Assembly (NCBI GenBank): GCA_020848075.1
Contig: JADLAV010000005.1
Location: forward strand, 1 to 64,000
Source of the DNA: Burkholderiales bacterium
Lineage (GTDB): Bacteria > Pseudomonadota > Gammaproteobacteria > Burkholderiales > SG8-39
Direction: 5' to 3'
DNA length: 64,000 nucleotides
In this document: positions 29,137-38,213 of the stretch, piece by piece
Layout of the letters: every line of letters starts with the position of its first letter
Position numbering within the stretch: the stretch's first letter is position 1
Notes under the pieces: generated by a model
Database searches by the model: none
Seen by the model: the letters and a program-made list of their open reading frames with translations, nothing else
Told to the model about the DNA's origin: nothing
Made by a program: the position numbers and the translations under genes

Positions 29137-29162
29137 ACGGGGGCGCTACGCCCCCGTTTTTT
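29137..29162 (+). terminator. rho-independent terminator of nirS
   Basis: Stem ACGGGGGCG (29137-29145) with CGCCCCCGT (29149-29157), 3-nt loop, followed by TTTTTT (29157-29162). This is the clearest intrinsic terminator of the window. Confidence 0.9.
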
Positions 29163-29246
29163 CGTACGCTCGCGAGTCTGCTCGCGCCGAGCCGCCGCTG
29201 GGAAAGCCTTGCCGGAATCGAGGGCTTCCGGGAGGGTGGAACGCGT

Positions 29247-29260
29247 TTGAGATGCATCAA
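29247..29260. promoter_or_regulatory. FNR/DNR box for nirC operon
   Basis: TTGAGATGCATCAA has one mismatch to the symmetric consensus. It predicts a transcript start near 29295, 13 nt before the nirC ATG, so the heme d1 operon has its own promoter behind the nirS terminator. Confidence 0.75.
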
Positions 29261-29307
29261 ATTCGCTCGGCCGCGAACTCCGGATGATGAGGGCGTGCAC
29301 ATGAGGA

Positions 29308-29652
29308 ATGGACGCCGTGCAAGCCGCTGAAGCCCTGCTGGTTCTCGTCGCGTTCGCGCTGGCGGCTCCGGTGACCGCGGGCGCCGATCCCGGCGCGGAG
29401 CGCGAGCGCGAGCTCGTGGCGCTCGTGCGCCAGGACTGCGGGTCCTGCCACGGCATGACGCTGAAAGGCGGACTGGGTCCGGCGCTCACGCCGGAAGCCC
29501 TGCGCGACAAGCCGGCGGACAGCCTGACGCTCACGATCCTGAACGGGCGCCCCGGCACGGCCATGCCGCCTTGGCGGCCGTTCGTGAGCGAAGCCGAGGC
29601 TGCGTGGATCGTCGAGCAGCTGCAGAGAGGATTGCGCGATGGGGCGCACTGA
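29308..29652 (+). CDS. nirC: periplasmic c-type cytochrome NirC
   Basis: Small monoheme cytochrome c (114 aa) with a signal peptide (about 1-25) and CGSCH heme motif near residue 45; the methionine ligand is in GTAMPPW. In denitrifiers NirC passes electrons to NirS or to the d1-biosynthesis proteins NirF/NirN. It overlaps nirF by 14 nt. The N-terminal signal starts immediately at the ATG, which supports the start. Confidence 0.87.
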   Translation: MDAVQAAEALLVLVAFALAAPVTAGADPGAERERELVALVRQDCGSCHGMTLKGGLGPALTPEALRDKPADSLTLTILNGRPGTAMPPWRPFVSEAEAAWIVEQLQRGLRDGAH

Positions 29653-30817
29653 GAGGACGTTGATCGCGAGCGCGGCGCTCGTCCTGTGCGGATGCGCTTC
29701 GCTCGGGGCGCAAGGCACGGACGATCTCGGCGTGGTCATCGAGCGTGCGACCGGAAGCGTCCAGGTGGTCGACCAGGCAAAACGTGCGAGCCTCGCGCGG
29801 ATCGAGGGGCTCGGCGACCTGTCGCACGCGGCGATCGTGTATTCGCGCGACGCGCGCTACGCCTACGTGTTCGGCCGCGACGGCGGGCTCTCGAAGATCG
29901 ACATCGCGGCGCGCAAGACCGTCGCGCGCACCGTGCAGGCCGGAAACTCGATCGGCGGTGCGATCTCGAAGGACGGCCGCCTAGTCGCGGTGGCGAACTA
30001 CGAGCCGGGGGGCGTCAAGATCTTCGACGCAGCGACGCTCGAGCTCCTCTCCGAGATCCCGTCGACCTACGGGACCGCGGGCAAGCGGGCGAAGGTGGTC
30101 GGCATTGCCGACGCGCCGGGTGGCAAGTTCGTCTTCAGCCTGTTCGAGGCCGACGAGATCTGGGTTGCCGACGTCGCCGACCCGCGCCATCCGGTGGTGC
30201 GCAAGTTCGGGAACGTCGGCAGAGAGCCGTACGACGCGCTCATCACGCCCGATGGGCGCTATTACATCGCCGGGTTGTTCGGCGAGGACGGGCTTGCCCT
30301 GCTCGACATGCAGAATCTCGATGCCGGCCCCCGGCGCATCCTGGAGGGCTACGGGCGCGGTGGCGAGCGGCTGCCCGTGTACAAGATGCCGCATCTGCGC
30401 GGCTGGGCGATTGCGGGCGACTACGCGTTCCTGCCGGCGATCGGCAAGCACGCGGTGCTGGTCGTGAACCGGCATTCCTGGAAGGAAGTGGCGGAGATCC
30501 CCGTGCAGGGGCAGCCGGTGTTCGTGATGGCGCGTCCCGACGGCCGCCAGGTCTGGGTCAACTTCGCGTATCCGCGAAACAGCGTCGTGCAGGTGATCGA
30601 CGTCGCGGCGCTCAAGCTCGTCGAGTCGCTCGAGCCCGGCAAGACGGTCCTGCACATGGAGTTCACCGCGCGCGGCGACGAGGTCTGGATCTCGGCGCGC
30701 GATTCGAACCGCGTCGTGGTCTACGATACGTCGGATTTCCGGAAGCTCGCCGAGCTGCCGGCGCAGAGTCCGAGCGGAATCTTCTTCACCTGGCGCGCGC
30801 GCAGAATCGGCCTGTGA
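29639..30817 (+). CDS. nirF: heme d1 biosynthesis protein NirF
   Basis: Propeller protein (392 aa) of the cytochrome cd1 d1-domain family without a heme c domain. It is exported; LVLCGCAS near residue 20 looks like a lipobox, as expected for membrane-anchored NirF. It binds heme d1 precursors and is required for late heme d1 synthesis. The overlap with nirC and the GTGA overlap with nirDL show an operon. Confidence 0.93.
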   Translation: MGRTERTLIASAALVLCGCASLGAQGTDDLGVVIERATGSVQVVDQAKRASLARIEGLGDLSHAAIVYSRDARYAYVFGRDGGLSKIDIAARKTVARTVQAGNSIGGAISKDGRLVAVANYEPGGVKIFDAATLELLSEIPSTYGTAGKRAKVVGIADAPGGKFVFSLFEADEIWVADVADPRHPVVRKFGNVGREPYDALITPDGRYYIAGLFGEDGLALLDMQNLDAGPRRILEGYGRGGERLPVYKMPHLRGWAIAGDYAFLPAIGKHAVLVVNRHSWKEVAEIPVQGQPVFVMARPDGRQVWVNFAYPRNSVVQVIDVAALKLVESLEPGKTVLHMEFTARGDEVWISARDSNRVVVYDTSDFRKLAELPAQSPSGIFFTWRARRIGL

Positions 30818-31797
30818 CGCCCCTCGAATTCAAGCTGCTGAACGATTTCCAGCGCGACTTCCCGCTCGCCTCGGACCCCTACGGCGTCGTGGCGCGGAAG
30901 GCCGGGGCGACGCGCGACGCCGTGCTCGAGACGCTCGCCAGGATGAAGGCTCTCGGCGCGATCAGCCGGGTCGGCGCGGTGTTCCGTCCGAACGCGATCG
31001 GCGCCTCGACGCTGGCGGCGATGGCGGTGCCGGCCGATCGGCTCGCCACGGTCGCGCGCTACGTCTCGGGTTTTCGCGAAGTCAATCACAACTACGAGCG
31101 CGAGCATCGCTTCAATCTCTGGTTCGTGGTGACCGCACCGGAGACGGGCCGTCTCGGGCAAGTGCTGACCGCGATCGGCGGCACCACGGGCATCGAGGTG
31201 CTCTCGCTGCCGCTCGAGGAGGAGTTCCACATCGATCTCGGCTTCGATCTCGCCGGCCGCGCCACGAAGCGCGTTTCGGGCGGCCCGCCACCGCGGGTGG
31301 CGATCAGTGCGGCCGGGGAGCGCCTGGTCGCAGCATTGCAGGACGGGCTCGAGCTCGTGCCGCGCCCGTACGCGGTGCTCGCCGCCCGTGCCGGGCTCGG
31401 CGAGGCGGAGGTGCTCGAAACGCTCGGGCGCTGGCAGGATCTCGGGCTCGTGCGTCGCTTCGGCGTGGTGGTCCGGCACCATGAGCTCGGGTTCGGCGCG
31501 AACGCGATGTGCGTGTGGGACGTCCCCGACGACGAGGTGAGCACGATCGGGCGCGCGCTCGCGGAGGAGCCCGCCGTGACGCTGTGCTACCGCCGCAGGC
31601 GCGCCGCGCGGCAGTGGCGCTACAACCTGTACTGCATGGTGCATGGCAAGTCCCGCCCCGAGGTGCTCGGCAAGCTCGCCGGCATCGAGGCCCGACACGG
31701 GCTGCGCAAGTATCCGCACGATGTACTCTTCAGCCTGCGGCGCTTCAAGCAGACTGGCGCGCGCTACCGCACGGCCGCGGAGAGCCGCCTTGGATGA
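30814..31797 (+). CDS. nirDL: siroheme decarboxylase NirDL (fused NirD-NirL)
   Basis: A 327-aa protein with two Lrp/AsnC-like repeats, each with a winged-helix start and a C-terminal AsnC fold. The first half carries the REVNHNYEREHRFNLWFV element, the second the VTLCYRRRRAA and WRYNLYCMVHG elements; these are the paired signatures of NirD/NirL-type proteins. With NirG and NirH it decarboxylates siroheme to 12,18-didecarboxysiroheme in the heme d1 pathway. The fused state agrees with Paracoccus- and Thauera-like clusters. GTG at 30814 overlaps the nirF stop. Confidence 0.92.
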   Translation: MTPLEFKLLNDFQRDFPLASDPYGVVARKAGATRDAVLETLARMKALGAISRVGAVFRPNAIGASTLAAMAVPADRLATVARYVSGFREVNHNYEREHRFNLWFVVTAPETGRLGQVLTAIGGTTGIEVLSLPLEEEFHIDLGFDLAGRATKRVSGGPPPRVAISAAGERLVAALQDGLELVPRPYAVLAARAGLGEAEVLETLGRWQDLGLVRRFGVVVRHHELGFGANAMCVWDVPDDEVSTIGRALAEEPAVTLCYRRRRAARQWRYNLYCMVHGKSRPEVLGKLAGIEARHGLRKYPHDVLFSLRRFKQTGARYRTAAESRLG

Positions 31798-32233
31798 TGT
31801 CGATCGCGCCCTCGTCAACCGGCTGCAGCGCGGCATCGACGTGTGCGGGCGTCCGTTCGCGCCGGTGGCCGCCGCGCTCGGGATCGGCGAGTCGGAGCTC
31901 GTGTCGCGGGTCGCGAGGCTCCTCGGAGAGGGCAGGCTCTCGCGCTTCGGCCCGATGTACGACGTGGCCGGCATGGGCGGGGCGTTCACGCTCGCGGCGA
32001 TGAGCGTCCCGGAGGCGGAGTTCGAGCGCGTGGCCGCGCTCGTCAACGCGCACCCGGAGGTCGCGCACAACTACGAGCGCGAGCACGCTCTGAACATGTG
32101 GTTCGTGCTTGCATGCGAGTGCGCCGATGACATCGGGCGCACGATCGCCGACATCGAGCGCGAGACCGGCTGCGCCGTGCTGGACCTGCCCAAGCTCGAG
32201 GAGTACCACCTTGACTTCCGGATCGAGGTCTAG
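31790..32233 (+). CDS. nirG: siroheme decarboxylase subunit NirG
   Basis: AsnC-like protein of 147 aa that resembles the first half of NirDL: an N-terminal helix-turn-helix remnant and the HNYEREHALNMWFVL segment (about 89-103). It acts with NirDL and NirH on siroheme. The best start is TTG at 31790, 8 nt inside the end of nirDL, because no in-frame ATG precedes the conserved part; a TTG start would keep its expression low or coupled. Confidence 0.88.
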   Translation: MDDVDRALVNRLQRGIDVCGRPFAPVAAALGIGESELVSRVARLLGEGRLSRFGPMYDVAGMGGAFTLAAMSVPEAEFERVAALVNAHPEVAHNYEREHALNMWFVLACECADDIGRTIADIERETGCAVLDLPKLEEYHLDFRIEV

Positions 32234-32235
32234 CA

Positions 32236-32736
32236 ATGAACGTGCCCGTGGACGCACGCCTCGACCCGACCGACCGCGCGATCGTCCTCGCGACGCAGGC
32301 CGGGCTGCCGCTCGTCGCCGAGCCGTATCATGCGGTGGCGCGGGCGATCGGCGTGCCGCCAGAGGAGGTGATGACGCGCGTCGAGCGCATGCGCGCGCGT
32401 GGCGTGATCCGGCGGATCGCGGCAGTGCCGAACCACTATGCGCTAGGGTACCGGGCGAACGGAATGTCGGTGTGGGACGTCGCCGACGACCGGATCGGTG
32501 CGCTCGGGCCGCGGGTCGGCGGACTCGCGTTCGTGAGCCATTGCTACCGGCGACCGCGCGTTCCGGGGCGGTGGCGCTACAACCTGTTTGCGATGGTCCA
32601 CGGTGCGTCGCGCGACGACGTCGAGGCGCATGTTCGCGAGATCGCTGCGCTGCTCGGGGAGGCGGCGCGCGCGCACGAGGTGCTCTACAGCAAGCGCATC
32701 CTGAAGAAGACGGGAATGCGCCTGCGGGCGAAGTAG
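32236..32736 (+). CDS. nirH: siroheme decarboxylase subunit NirH
   Basis: AsnC-like protein of 166 aa that resembles the second half of NirDL, with FVSHCYRRPR and WRYNLFAMVHG near 96-120. NirG and NirH are therefore a split copy of the same two-domain architecture. It starts 2 nt after nirG. A palindromic repeat separates it from nirJ. Confidence 0.9.
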   Translation: MNVPVDARLDPTDRAIVLATQAGLPLVAEPYHAVARAIGVPPEEVMTRVERMRARGVIRRIAAVPNHYALGYRANGMSVWDVADDRIGALGPRVGGLAFVSHCYRRPRVPGRWRYNLFAMVHGASRDDVEAHVREIAALLGEAARAHEVLYSKRILKKTGMRLRAK

Positions 32737-32763
32737 GGGCCATGCAGCACGCCAGCTTCCTTC

Positions 32764-32840
32764 CCATCCTCTCCGAGGAGGGGAGGAAAAGATCCCCTCC
32801 TTTCCAAGGAGGGGTGGCTGCGAAGCAGCCGGGGTGGTTC
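32764..32840. repeat. interspersed palindromic repeat between nirH and nirJ
   Basis: CTCTCCGAGGAGGGGAGG, purine spacer, CCCCTCCTTTCCAAGGAGGGG stem, GGCTGCGAAGCAGCC stem and GGGGTGGTTCG. A degenerate inverse half follows to about 32898 (CACCACCCCCC, CGGCATCCCTCTCGATGAGGCGGGG). It is the same family as at 7041, inserted inside the nir operon. Confidence 0.85.
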
Positions 32841-32923
32841 GGCCAGCTCACCACACCACCCCCCTGGCTTCGCCGGCATCCCTCTCGATGAGGCGGGGAA
32901 CGGTGGAACGAGCGAGGTAGGGA

Positions 32924-34123
32924 ATGTTCAGAGTTTCGCAATTCATGCAGGAGCTGGTGGGCCCGACGCCTGCCGGCGAGAGGCGCGATCCGCCCGGGCC
33001 GGTGGTGATCTGGAACCTGATCCGGCGGTGCAACCTCACGTGCCAGCACTGTTACTCTGTGTCCACCGACATCGACTTCCCGGGGGAGCTGTCGACGGCG
33101 GAGGTGTTCGGCGTGATGGACGACCTGAGGCGGTTTCGCGTCCCGGTGCTGATCCTTTCCGGGGGCGAGCCGCTGCTGCGGCCCGACATCTACGACATCG
33201 CGCACCGCGCCAAGGCCATGGGTTTCTACACCGCGCTCTCCACGAACGGCACGCTGGCGGATGCCTCGCACGTGGCGCGGATCGCCGAGGTCGGCTTCGA
33301 CTATGTCGGCATCAGCCTGGACGGGCGGCGCGAAACGCACGACCGGTTCCGGCGGAAGCAGGGCGCGTTCGATGCCTCGGTCGAGGCGCTGCGGCGCTGC
33401 CGCGACGCGGGCATCAAGATCGGCGTGCGGTTCACGCTGACCGAGGCGAACCAGGGCGACCTGCCCTGGCTGCTCGAGATGATCGAGCGCGAGGGCGTCG
33501 ACAAGTTCTACCTCTCGCACCTCAACTACGCCGGGCGCGGCAACGTGAACCGCCGGCACGACGCCTACCTCGCCACGACGCGCCGCGCGATGGATCTCCT
33601 GCTGGACACGTGCTGGGACTACCAGAGCCGCGGGCTGCACAAGGAGTTCGTCACCGGCAACAACGACGCGGACGGCGTCTACTTCCTGCTCTGGGTGCGC
33701 AGGCGCTTCCCGCAGCGCGAGCGCCACGTGCGCGCCAAGCTCGCTGAGTGGGGCGGGAACAGCTCCGGCGTGAACGTCGCGAACATCGACAACGTGGGCG
33801 ACGTCCATCCGGACACCTACTGGTGGGACTATGCGCTCGGGAACGTCCGCGAGCGGCCGTTCTCCGAGATCTGGCAGGACGTGTCCGATCCGATCATGGC
33901 GGGGCTGAAGGCGAACCCCCGGCGGATCAAGGGGCGATGCGGCGCCTGCGCCTACTTCGATGTCTGCGGCGGCAACACCCGCACGCGCGCGCGCAGCCTC
34001 ACCGGCGATGCGTGGGAAGAGGATCCCGGCTGCTACCTCGACGACGATGAGATCGGCGTCGCGACGGCGCACGAGCGGCTCGAGCTGACGCCCTACAGTC
34101 GGCGAAAGGCGACGGCGACGTGA
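32924..34123 (+). CDS. nirJ: heme d1 biosynthesis radical SAM protein NirJ
   Basis: Radical SAM enzyme of 399 aa that replaces two propionate side chains of didecarboxysiroheme during heme d1 synthesis. The cluster motif CNLTCQHCYS (CxxxCxxC, about 36-45) is present, then GGEP (about 82-85) for SAM binding. A C-terminal cysteine-rich region, CGACAYFDVCGGN and a later Cys, can bind an auxiliary cluster. Normal length. Its stop overlaps the GTG start of nirN. Confidence 0.95.
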   Translation: MFRVSQFMQELVGPTPAGERRDPPGPVVIWNLIRRCNLTCQHCYSVSTDIDFPGELSTAEVFGVMDDLRRFRVPVLILSGGEPLLRPDIYDIAHRAKAMGFYTALSTNGTLADASHVARIAEVGFDYVGISLDGRRETHDRFRRKQGAFDASVEALRRCRDAGIKIGVRFTLTEANQGDLPWLLEMIEREGVDKFYLSHLNYAGRGNVNRRHDAYLATTRRAMDLLLDTCWDYQSRGLHKEFVTGNNDADGVYFLLWVRRRFPQRERHVRAKLAEWGGNSSGVNVANIDNVGDVHPDTYWWDYALGNVRERPFSEIWQDVSDPIMAGLKANPRRIKGRCGACAYFDVCGGNTRTRARSLTGDAWEEDPGCYLDDDEIGVATAHERLELTPYSRRKATAT

Positions 34124-35703
34124 TCGGCGCCGAGCGCCGCACCCTGTGGCCGGCAATCACGCTCGGGCTCGCCGCGGCGGCAGCGCCGGCGCACCCGCAG
34201 ACGAGCCCGCCCGCGCACCGGCCGGCGCCGGCGCTCTACGCCGAGCACTGCGCTGCGTGCCACGGCGCCGACCGGTTCGGCGGCATCGGCCCCGCGCTCT
34301 TGCCGGAGAACCTCGAGCGCTTGCGCAGGCCCGCCGCGGCGCAGGTGATCGCGAAAGGCCGCGCCGCCACGCAGATGCAGGGCTTCGCGGGCAAGCTCTC
34401 CGGCGAGGAGGTCGAGGCCCTCGTCGCATACATCTATGCCGAACCTGACACGAAGCCGGAGTGGTCTCTCGATCGTATCCGCGCCTCGCGCATCGTGCAT
34501 GCCGACGCAGCAACGCTGCCGGCCAAGCCGGTGTTCGACGCCGACCCCCTCAACCTCTTCGTCGTGGTGGAGGCGGGCGACCACCACGTCACGATCCTCG
34601 ACGGCGAGCGGTTCGCGCCGCTCGCCCGCTTTGCGAGCCGCTACGCGCTGCACGGAGGGCCGAAGTTTTCCCCGGACGGGCGCTTCGTCTACTTCGCCTC
34701 GCGCGACGGCTGGATCTCGAAGTACGACCTGTGGAACCTCCGCATGGTCGCCGAGATCCGCGCCGGCCTCAACACCCGCAATGCCGCGGTGTCGAGCGAC
34801 GGGCAGTACGTTCTCGTCGGCAACTACCTGCCGCCCACGCTCGTGGTCCTCGACGCGGATCTGCGGCCGGTGAAGGTGCTCGCCGTCGCCGACCAGGAAG
34901 GCAAGCGGACGTCGCGGGTCTCGGCGGTCTACGATGCGGGCCCGCGGCACAGCTTCGTTGCGGCGCTCAAGGACATCCCGGAGCTGTGGGAGATCAGCTA
35001 CGACCCGAGCGCGCCCGAGATCCCGGTCGGCCTGGTCCACGACTTCCGCTACCGCGAGGGCGCGTTCATCCCGGGCTTCCTCAGCCCGCGCCGCTCGATC
35101 CTCGACGACTACCTGGACGATTTCTTCTTCACGCCGGACTACAACGCGGTCATGGGCGCGTCGCGGGACGGGAAGAAGGGCCAGGTCGTGCAGCTCGACG
35201 TGCGCCGCAAGATCGCCGATCTCGACCTGCCGGGCATGCCGCATCTCGGATCGGGCATCACCTTCGAGCACGGGGGCAGGCGCGTGATGGCGACGCCGAA
35301 CCTGAAGGAAGGCGTGGTGAGCGTGATCGACGTCAAGAGCTGGAAGCTGGTGAAGCACATTCCGACCAACGGCCCGGGCTTCTTCATGCGCAGCCACGAG
35401 GCGACGCCCTACGCATGGGTGGACGCGATGATGAGCCCGAAGAAGGACACGCTGCAGATCATCGACAAGCGGACGCTCGAGGTCGTGGCGTCGGTGACAC
35501 CGTCGCCGGGGAGGACGGCAGCACACGTCGAGTTCACGCGCGACGGCCGCTACGCGCTCGTGTCGGTGTGGGAGATGGATGGGGCGCTGGTGGTCTACGA
35601 CGCGGCCACCCTGAAGGAGGTGAAGCGGATCCCGATGAGGCGGCCGGTGGGCAAGTACAACGTCTACAACAAGATCACGCGCTCCGAGGGCACGAGCCAC
35701 TGA
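34120..35703 (+). CDS. nirN: NirN, dihydro-heme d1 dehydrogenase
   Basis: Periplasmic 527-aa protein built like NirS: a signal peptide (about 1-27), a cytochrome c domain with CAACH (about 44-48), and a d1-type propeller. NirN oxidises dihydro-heme d1 to heme d1 as the last step and passes the cofactor to NirS. It is distinguished from NirS by lower similarity and by its place at the end of the d1 operon. The GTG start at 34120 overlaps nirJ. Confidence 0.92.
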   Translation: MIGAERRTLWPAITLGLAAAAAPAHPQTSPPAHRPAPALYAEHCAACHGADRFGGIGPALLPENLERLRRPAAAQVIAKGRAATQMQGFAGKLSGEEVEALVAYIYAEPDTKPEWSLDRIRASRIVHADAATLPAKPVFDADPLNLFVVVEAGDHHVTILDGERFAPLARFASRYALHGGPKFSPDGRFVYFASRDGWISKYDLWNLRMVAEIRAGLNTRNAAVSSDGQYVLVGNYLPPTLVVLDADLRPVKVLAVADQEGKRTSRVSAVYDAGPRHSFVAALKDIPELWEISYDPSAPEIPVGLVHDFRYREGAFIPGFLSPRRSILDDYLDDFFFTPDYNAVMGASRDGKKGQVVQLDVRRKIADLDLPGMPHLGSGITFEHGGRRVMATPNLKEGVVSVIDVKSWKLVKHIPTNGPGFFMRSHEATPYAWVDAMMSPKKDTLQIIDKRTLEVVASVTPSPGRTAAHVEFTRDGRYALVSVWEMDGALVVYDAATLKEVKRIPMRRPVGKYNVYNKITRSEGTSH

Positions 35704-35707
35704 CCGC

Positions 35708-35737
35708 GGCGGAGCGCCGTCCTGCCGGCGCTCCGCC
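35708..35737. terminator. hairpin at the end of the nir operon
   Basis: Perfect 11-bp arms GGCGGAGCGCC (35708-35718) and GGCGCTCCGCC (35727-35737) with an 8-nt loop lie between nirN and the convergent small gene. There is no T-run, so bidirectional or rho-assisted termination is an inference. Confidence 0.55.
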
Positions 35738-35763
35738 TGCTTCGCCCTCGGCTGCGGCCGGCG

Positions 35764-36021
35764 CTACTTCTTGCCTTTTTCCGACTTCACGTCCACCGAC
35801 TTCGCGGTCATCGAGTACTCGACGGTCACCTGCGAGCCCACTTTCAGATCGCCCTTCACCTTGGTGTCCGGAGTGCGGGCGAGCTCCCACTTTTCCTTGC
35901 CCTTCTGCACGACGATCCTGGTGTCGGTCAGCTCGAGCACGGGGCCGGTCACCTGATAGGCCCAGGCCGAGCCGGCGACTGCGATGGCGAAGACTGCGAC
36001 GAGCGTGCGTACGAGGTTCAT
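35764..36021 (-). CDS. small secreted protein of unknown function
   Basis: An 85-aa protein with a Sec signal peptide (1-21, cleavage after AWA). The remaining 64 residues form an alternating beta pattern with many lysines (VVQKGKEKWEL, GSQVTVEYSM) and may be a small OB-like barrel. No cysteine is left after processing. GGAGAA is in place before the ATG. It lies downstream of ctaA on the same strand and may be co-transcribed. Confidence 0.7.
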   Translation of the reverse strand: MNLVRTLVAVFAIAVAGSAWAYQVTGPVLELTDTRIVVQKGKEKWELARTPDTKVKGDLKVGSQVTVEYSMTAKSVDVKSEKGKK

Positions 36022-36125
36022 GCTTTCTCCTTCCCGGGGTTGGACTGCCGCTGCAACGGATCGGGATTCTAGCGGCTTCGGCGTCTCGGTCGCGGCTTCG
36101 GCCCCGCGGCCGCATGATCCGCGGT

Positions 36126-37214
36126 TCAAGCCTGCGCGCTCCGCAGCGAGTGGTTCGCGAACAGCGACGCTGCGAGCAGGACGACCGCGCCGCCCTGGTG
36201 CGCGGCGCCGAGAGCGACCGGCACGCCGGCGAGCAGCGTGCTGATGCCGAGCGTGATCTGGATCGCGAGGACGGCGAGCAGCAGGTGGGCGGCGAGCCGC
36301 GCGCGCGGCGCCGGCGCGATCCGGCGCGCACGCACCCAGAACCACGGCACGAGGACGGCGAGCGCCCATGCGCCGAGCCGGTGGTCGAACTGCACCGTCG
36401 CCATGTTGTAGAAGAAGTTCTGCCACCACGGGTCGATCATGAAGAGCTCCGGCGGCACCACGTGCCCGTTCATGAGCGGGAAGGTGTTGTACGCCTTGCC
36501 GGCCCGAATCCCCGCGACGAAGCCGCCGGTTGCTGCCATGTAGACGACCATCCCGGTGATCCACCAGGAGAGCCGCGCGAGCGCGCGCTCGCTGGCCTGT
36601 CCGCTTTTCGCCGCCGCGCTCGGGACGAGGAGACCCAGCGCGACCCACAGCATCGCGGCGAAGATCAGGAGCGCGATCAGGAGATGCGCGGTGAGCCGGA
36701 ACTGCGAGACGCGCGGGTCGTCCACGAGCCCGCTCATCACCATGTACCAGCCCATCCCTCCCTGCAGGCCGCCGAGCACGAAGATGCCGGCAAGCTTCCA
36801 GGCGAGCGGCCGGTCGAGCCTGCCCCGGACCCAGAACCAGACGAGCGGCACGAAGAACACGACCCCGATGAGCCGACCGAGCAGCCGGTGGAAGTACTCC
36901 CACCAGAAGATCCCCTTGAACTCGGCGAGGCTCATGTCCTTGTTCACCTGATAGTATTCCGGGGTCTGCCGGTACTTCTCGAAGGTCGCGCGCCACTGCG
37001 TCTCGGTGAGCGGGGGGACGGTACCGACGATCGGCTGCCACTCGACGATCGAGAGCCCGGAATGGGTGAGACGCGTGACGCCGCCGACGACCACCATCGC
37101 GAACACGAGCGTCGCGCACGCGAGCAGCCACAGCGCGATGGCGCGGCTCGCCGGCCGCGCGCGCCGCGGTGCGGCGTCGTTCGCGGGCAGGGCGAGTGCA
37201 GTCTCTTGCGACAC
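36126..37214 (-). CDS. ctaA: heme A synthase, COX15/CtaA family, cysteine-free type
   Basis: Eight-helix membrane protein that oxidises the C8 methyl of heme O to formyl, giving heme A. Sequence marks are [18 protein letters not shown], the heme-ligand regions EYFHRLLGR and [14 protein letters not shown] and AAHQGGA. It lacks the cysteine pairs of the Bacillus-type enzyme and so belongs to the alphaproteobacterial/mitochondrial type. The GTG at 37214 (362 aa) is preferred; longer forms run into the DNR box at 37252-37265. Its presence beside ctaB and a heme-copper enzyme suggests that the candidate NO reductase uses an a-type heme. Confidence 0.85.
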   Translation of the reverse strand: MSQETALALPANDAAPRRARPASRAIALWLLACATLVFAMVVVGGVTRLTHSGLSIVEWQPIVGTVPPLTETQWRATFEKYRQTPEYYQVNKDMSLAEFKGIFWWEYFHRLLGRLIGVVFFVPLVWFWVRGRLDRPLAWKLAGIFVLGGLQGGMGWYMVMSGLVDDPRVSQFRLTAHLLIALLIFAAMLWVALGLLVPSAAAKSGQASERALARLSWWITGMVVYMAATGGFVAGIRAGKAYNTFPLMNGHVVPPELFMIDPWWQNFFYNMATVQFDHRLGAWALAVLVPWFWVRARRIAPAPRARLAAHLLLAVLAIQITLGISTLLAGVPVALGAAHQGGAVVLLAASLFANHSLRSAQA

Positions 37215-37251
37215 AGCGAAGCCGATGATCGGGGGCGCGTGGAGGTTGATT

Positions 37252-37265
37252 TTGACCTGGATCAA
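37252..37265. promoter_or_regulatory. FNR/DNR box at ctaA
   Basis: TTGACCTGGATCAA. Spacing of 41.5 nt on the minus strand gives a transcript start near 37217, next to the ctaA GTG at 37214, so the transcript would be almost leaderless or ctaA starts a little further in. It may also assist the divergent operon. Confidence 0.65.
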
Positions 37266-37290
37266 AGGCCCTAGAGACCCTTGGGTTTAT

Positions 37291-37304
37291 TTAAGTCAGA
37301 TCAA
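37291..37304. promoter_or_regulatory. weak FNR/DNR box for the CuA oxidase operon
   Basis: TTAAGTCAGATCAA has one good half-site (ATCAA) and one degenerate half. It predicts a transcript start near 37339, 88 nt before the first gene at 37427. Confidence 0.5.
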
Positions 37305-37426
37305 ATTCCCGCCCCGGTCCGGTACCGTAGATTCCGCTGGCGACAGGATGGGAGAGAAACGTCCTGGGCGCGGGCCGGGAATCCGGCGTGCGCGTGCGAG
37401 ATCCGCTACTCGAGAGGAGAGCCATC

Positions 37427-37603
37427 ATGGCCGACAAGAACCAGCCCATCGCCTACGAGGAGATTCCGGAAGAGCCGGTACCGTTCATGCAGCAACTGAT
37501 GGACAATCCATGGGCCCTGCTCTTTCTCGGCGTCGTCATCCCGACCGTGCTGTATCTGATCTGGGGTGTGATGGAGATCGTCAGCATCCCGGTAGCGCCC
37601 TGA
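37427..37603 (+). CDS. small single-helix subunit of the heme-copper enzyme
   Basis: A 58-aa protein with an acidic N-terminus (EEIPEEP) and one membrane helix (about 31-50). It is comparable to the single-helix subunit IIa of ba3 oxidases and is placed directly in front of the CuA subunit gene. GAGAGGAGAG precedes the ATG. A structural or assembly role in the complex is inferred from position only. Confidence 0.75.
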   Translation: MADKNQPIAYEEIPEEPVPFMQQLMDNPWALLFLGVVIPTVLYLIWGVMEIVSIPVAP

Positions 37604-37640
37604 GCGGCCCTGTTAGAATTTCCCCGAGGGAGAGAGTGAG

Positions 37641-38195
37641 ATGAGCGCGATTCAGCCACCGGCAAACCGGCTATGGTGGAAGGAGCCGATCGAGAAGATC
37701 GAGATCACCTGGGTCCTGATTGCATTCGTATGGGCCATGGTGCTCTTTTTCATGATGCCGTACTGGCACGTCTTCGGTAAGCAGAATCTTGCCAACGAGG
37801 CCCACCGGAACACGCCCGAGAAATACACGGCCAAGACGCAGGAGATGGTGGACAAGTACAAGGTCCGCGAGGAGACCGGCCTCAACGACCAGAAGATTCC
37901 CGTGGTGCATCCGCCGGCGGGGAGCGACGTGTACCTGATCGCGCGTCTGTGGCAGTGGTGGCCGATTCTCGAGCTCGAGCAAGGGCAGACCTACCGTCTG
38001 CATCTCATGTCGATGGACTGGCTGCACGGCTTCTCGCTCCAGCCCGAGAACATCAACATCGAGGTCCATCCCAACTACGAACACGTGCTCACCATCCAGC
38101 CGACCTCGTCCGGGAATTTCGGGATTGTGTGCAACGAGTTCTGCGGTATCAACCATCATACGATGGTGAGCCGCCTCTACGTCGTCAAGAAATAG
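37641..38195 (+). CDS. CuA-containing subunit II of heme-copper enzyme
   Basis: A 184-aa subunit with one N-terminal membrane helix (about 22-40) and a periplasmic cupredoxin domain. All CuA ligands are present: His129, Cys164, Cys168, His172 and Met175, with Glu166 between the cysteines. It accepts electrons from cytochrome c or another periplasmic donor. The single helix and short length resemble ba3-type (B family) subunit II. The partner subunit I lacks the oxidase tyrosine, so the enzyme is probably a CuA-type NO reductase and not an oxygen reductase. Confidence 0.92.
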   Translation: MSAIQPPANRLWWKEPIEKIEITWVLIAFVWAMVLFFMMPYWHVFGKQNLANEAHRNTPEKYTAKTQEMVDKYKVREETGLNDQKIPVVHPPAGSDVYLIARLWQWWPILELEQGQTYRLHLMSMDWLHGFSLQPENINIEVHPNYEHVLTIQPTSSGNFGIVCNEFCGINHHTMVSRLYVVKK

Positions 38196-38213
38196 GGAAT
38201 CAGGGGAGGCGTC

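Noticed and set aside
35708-35737. classical rho-independent terminator
   Set aside because: The 11-bp stem is strong but no T-run follows on either strand, so it is listed only as a possible bidirectional terminator.
37215-37265. longer ctaA with a TTG start at 37265
   Set aside because: The extra codons coincide with the palindromic FNR/DNR box, and the added residues are not typical of CtaA.
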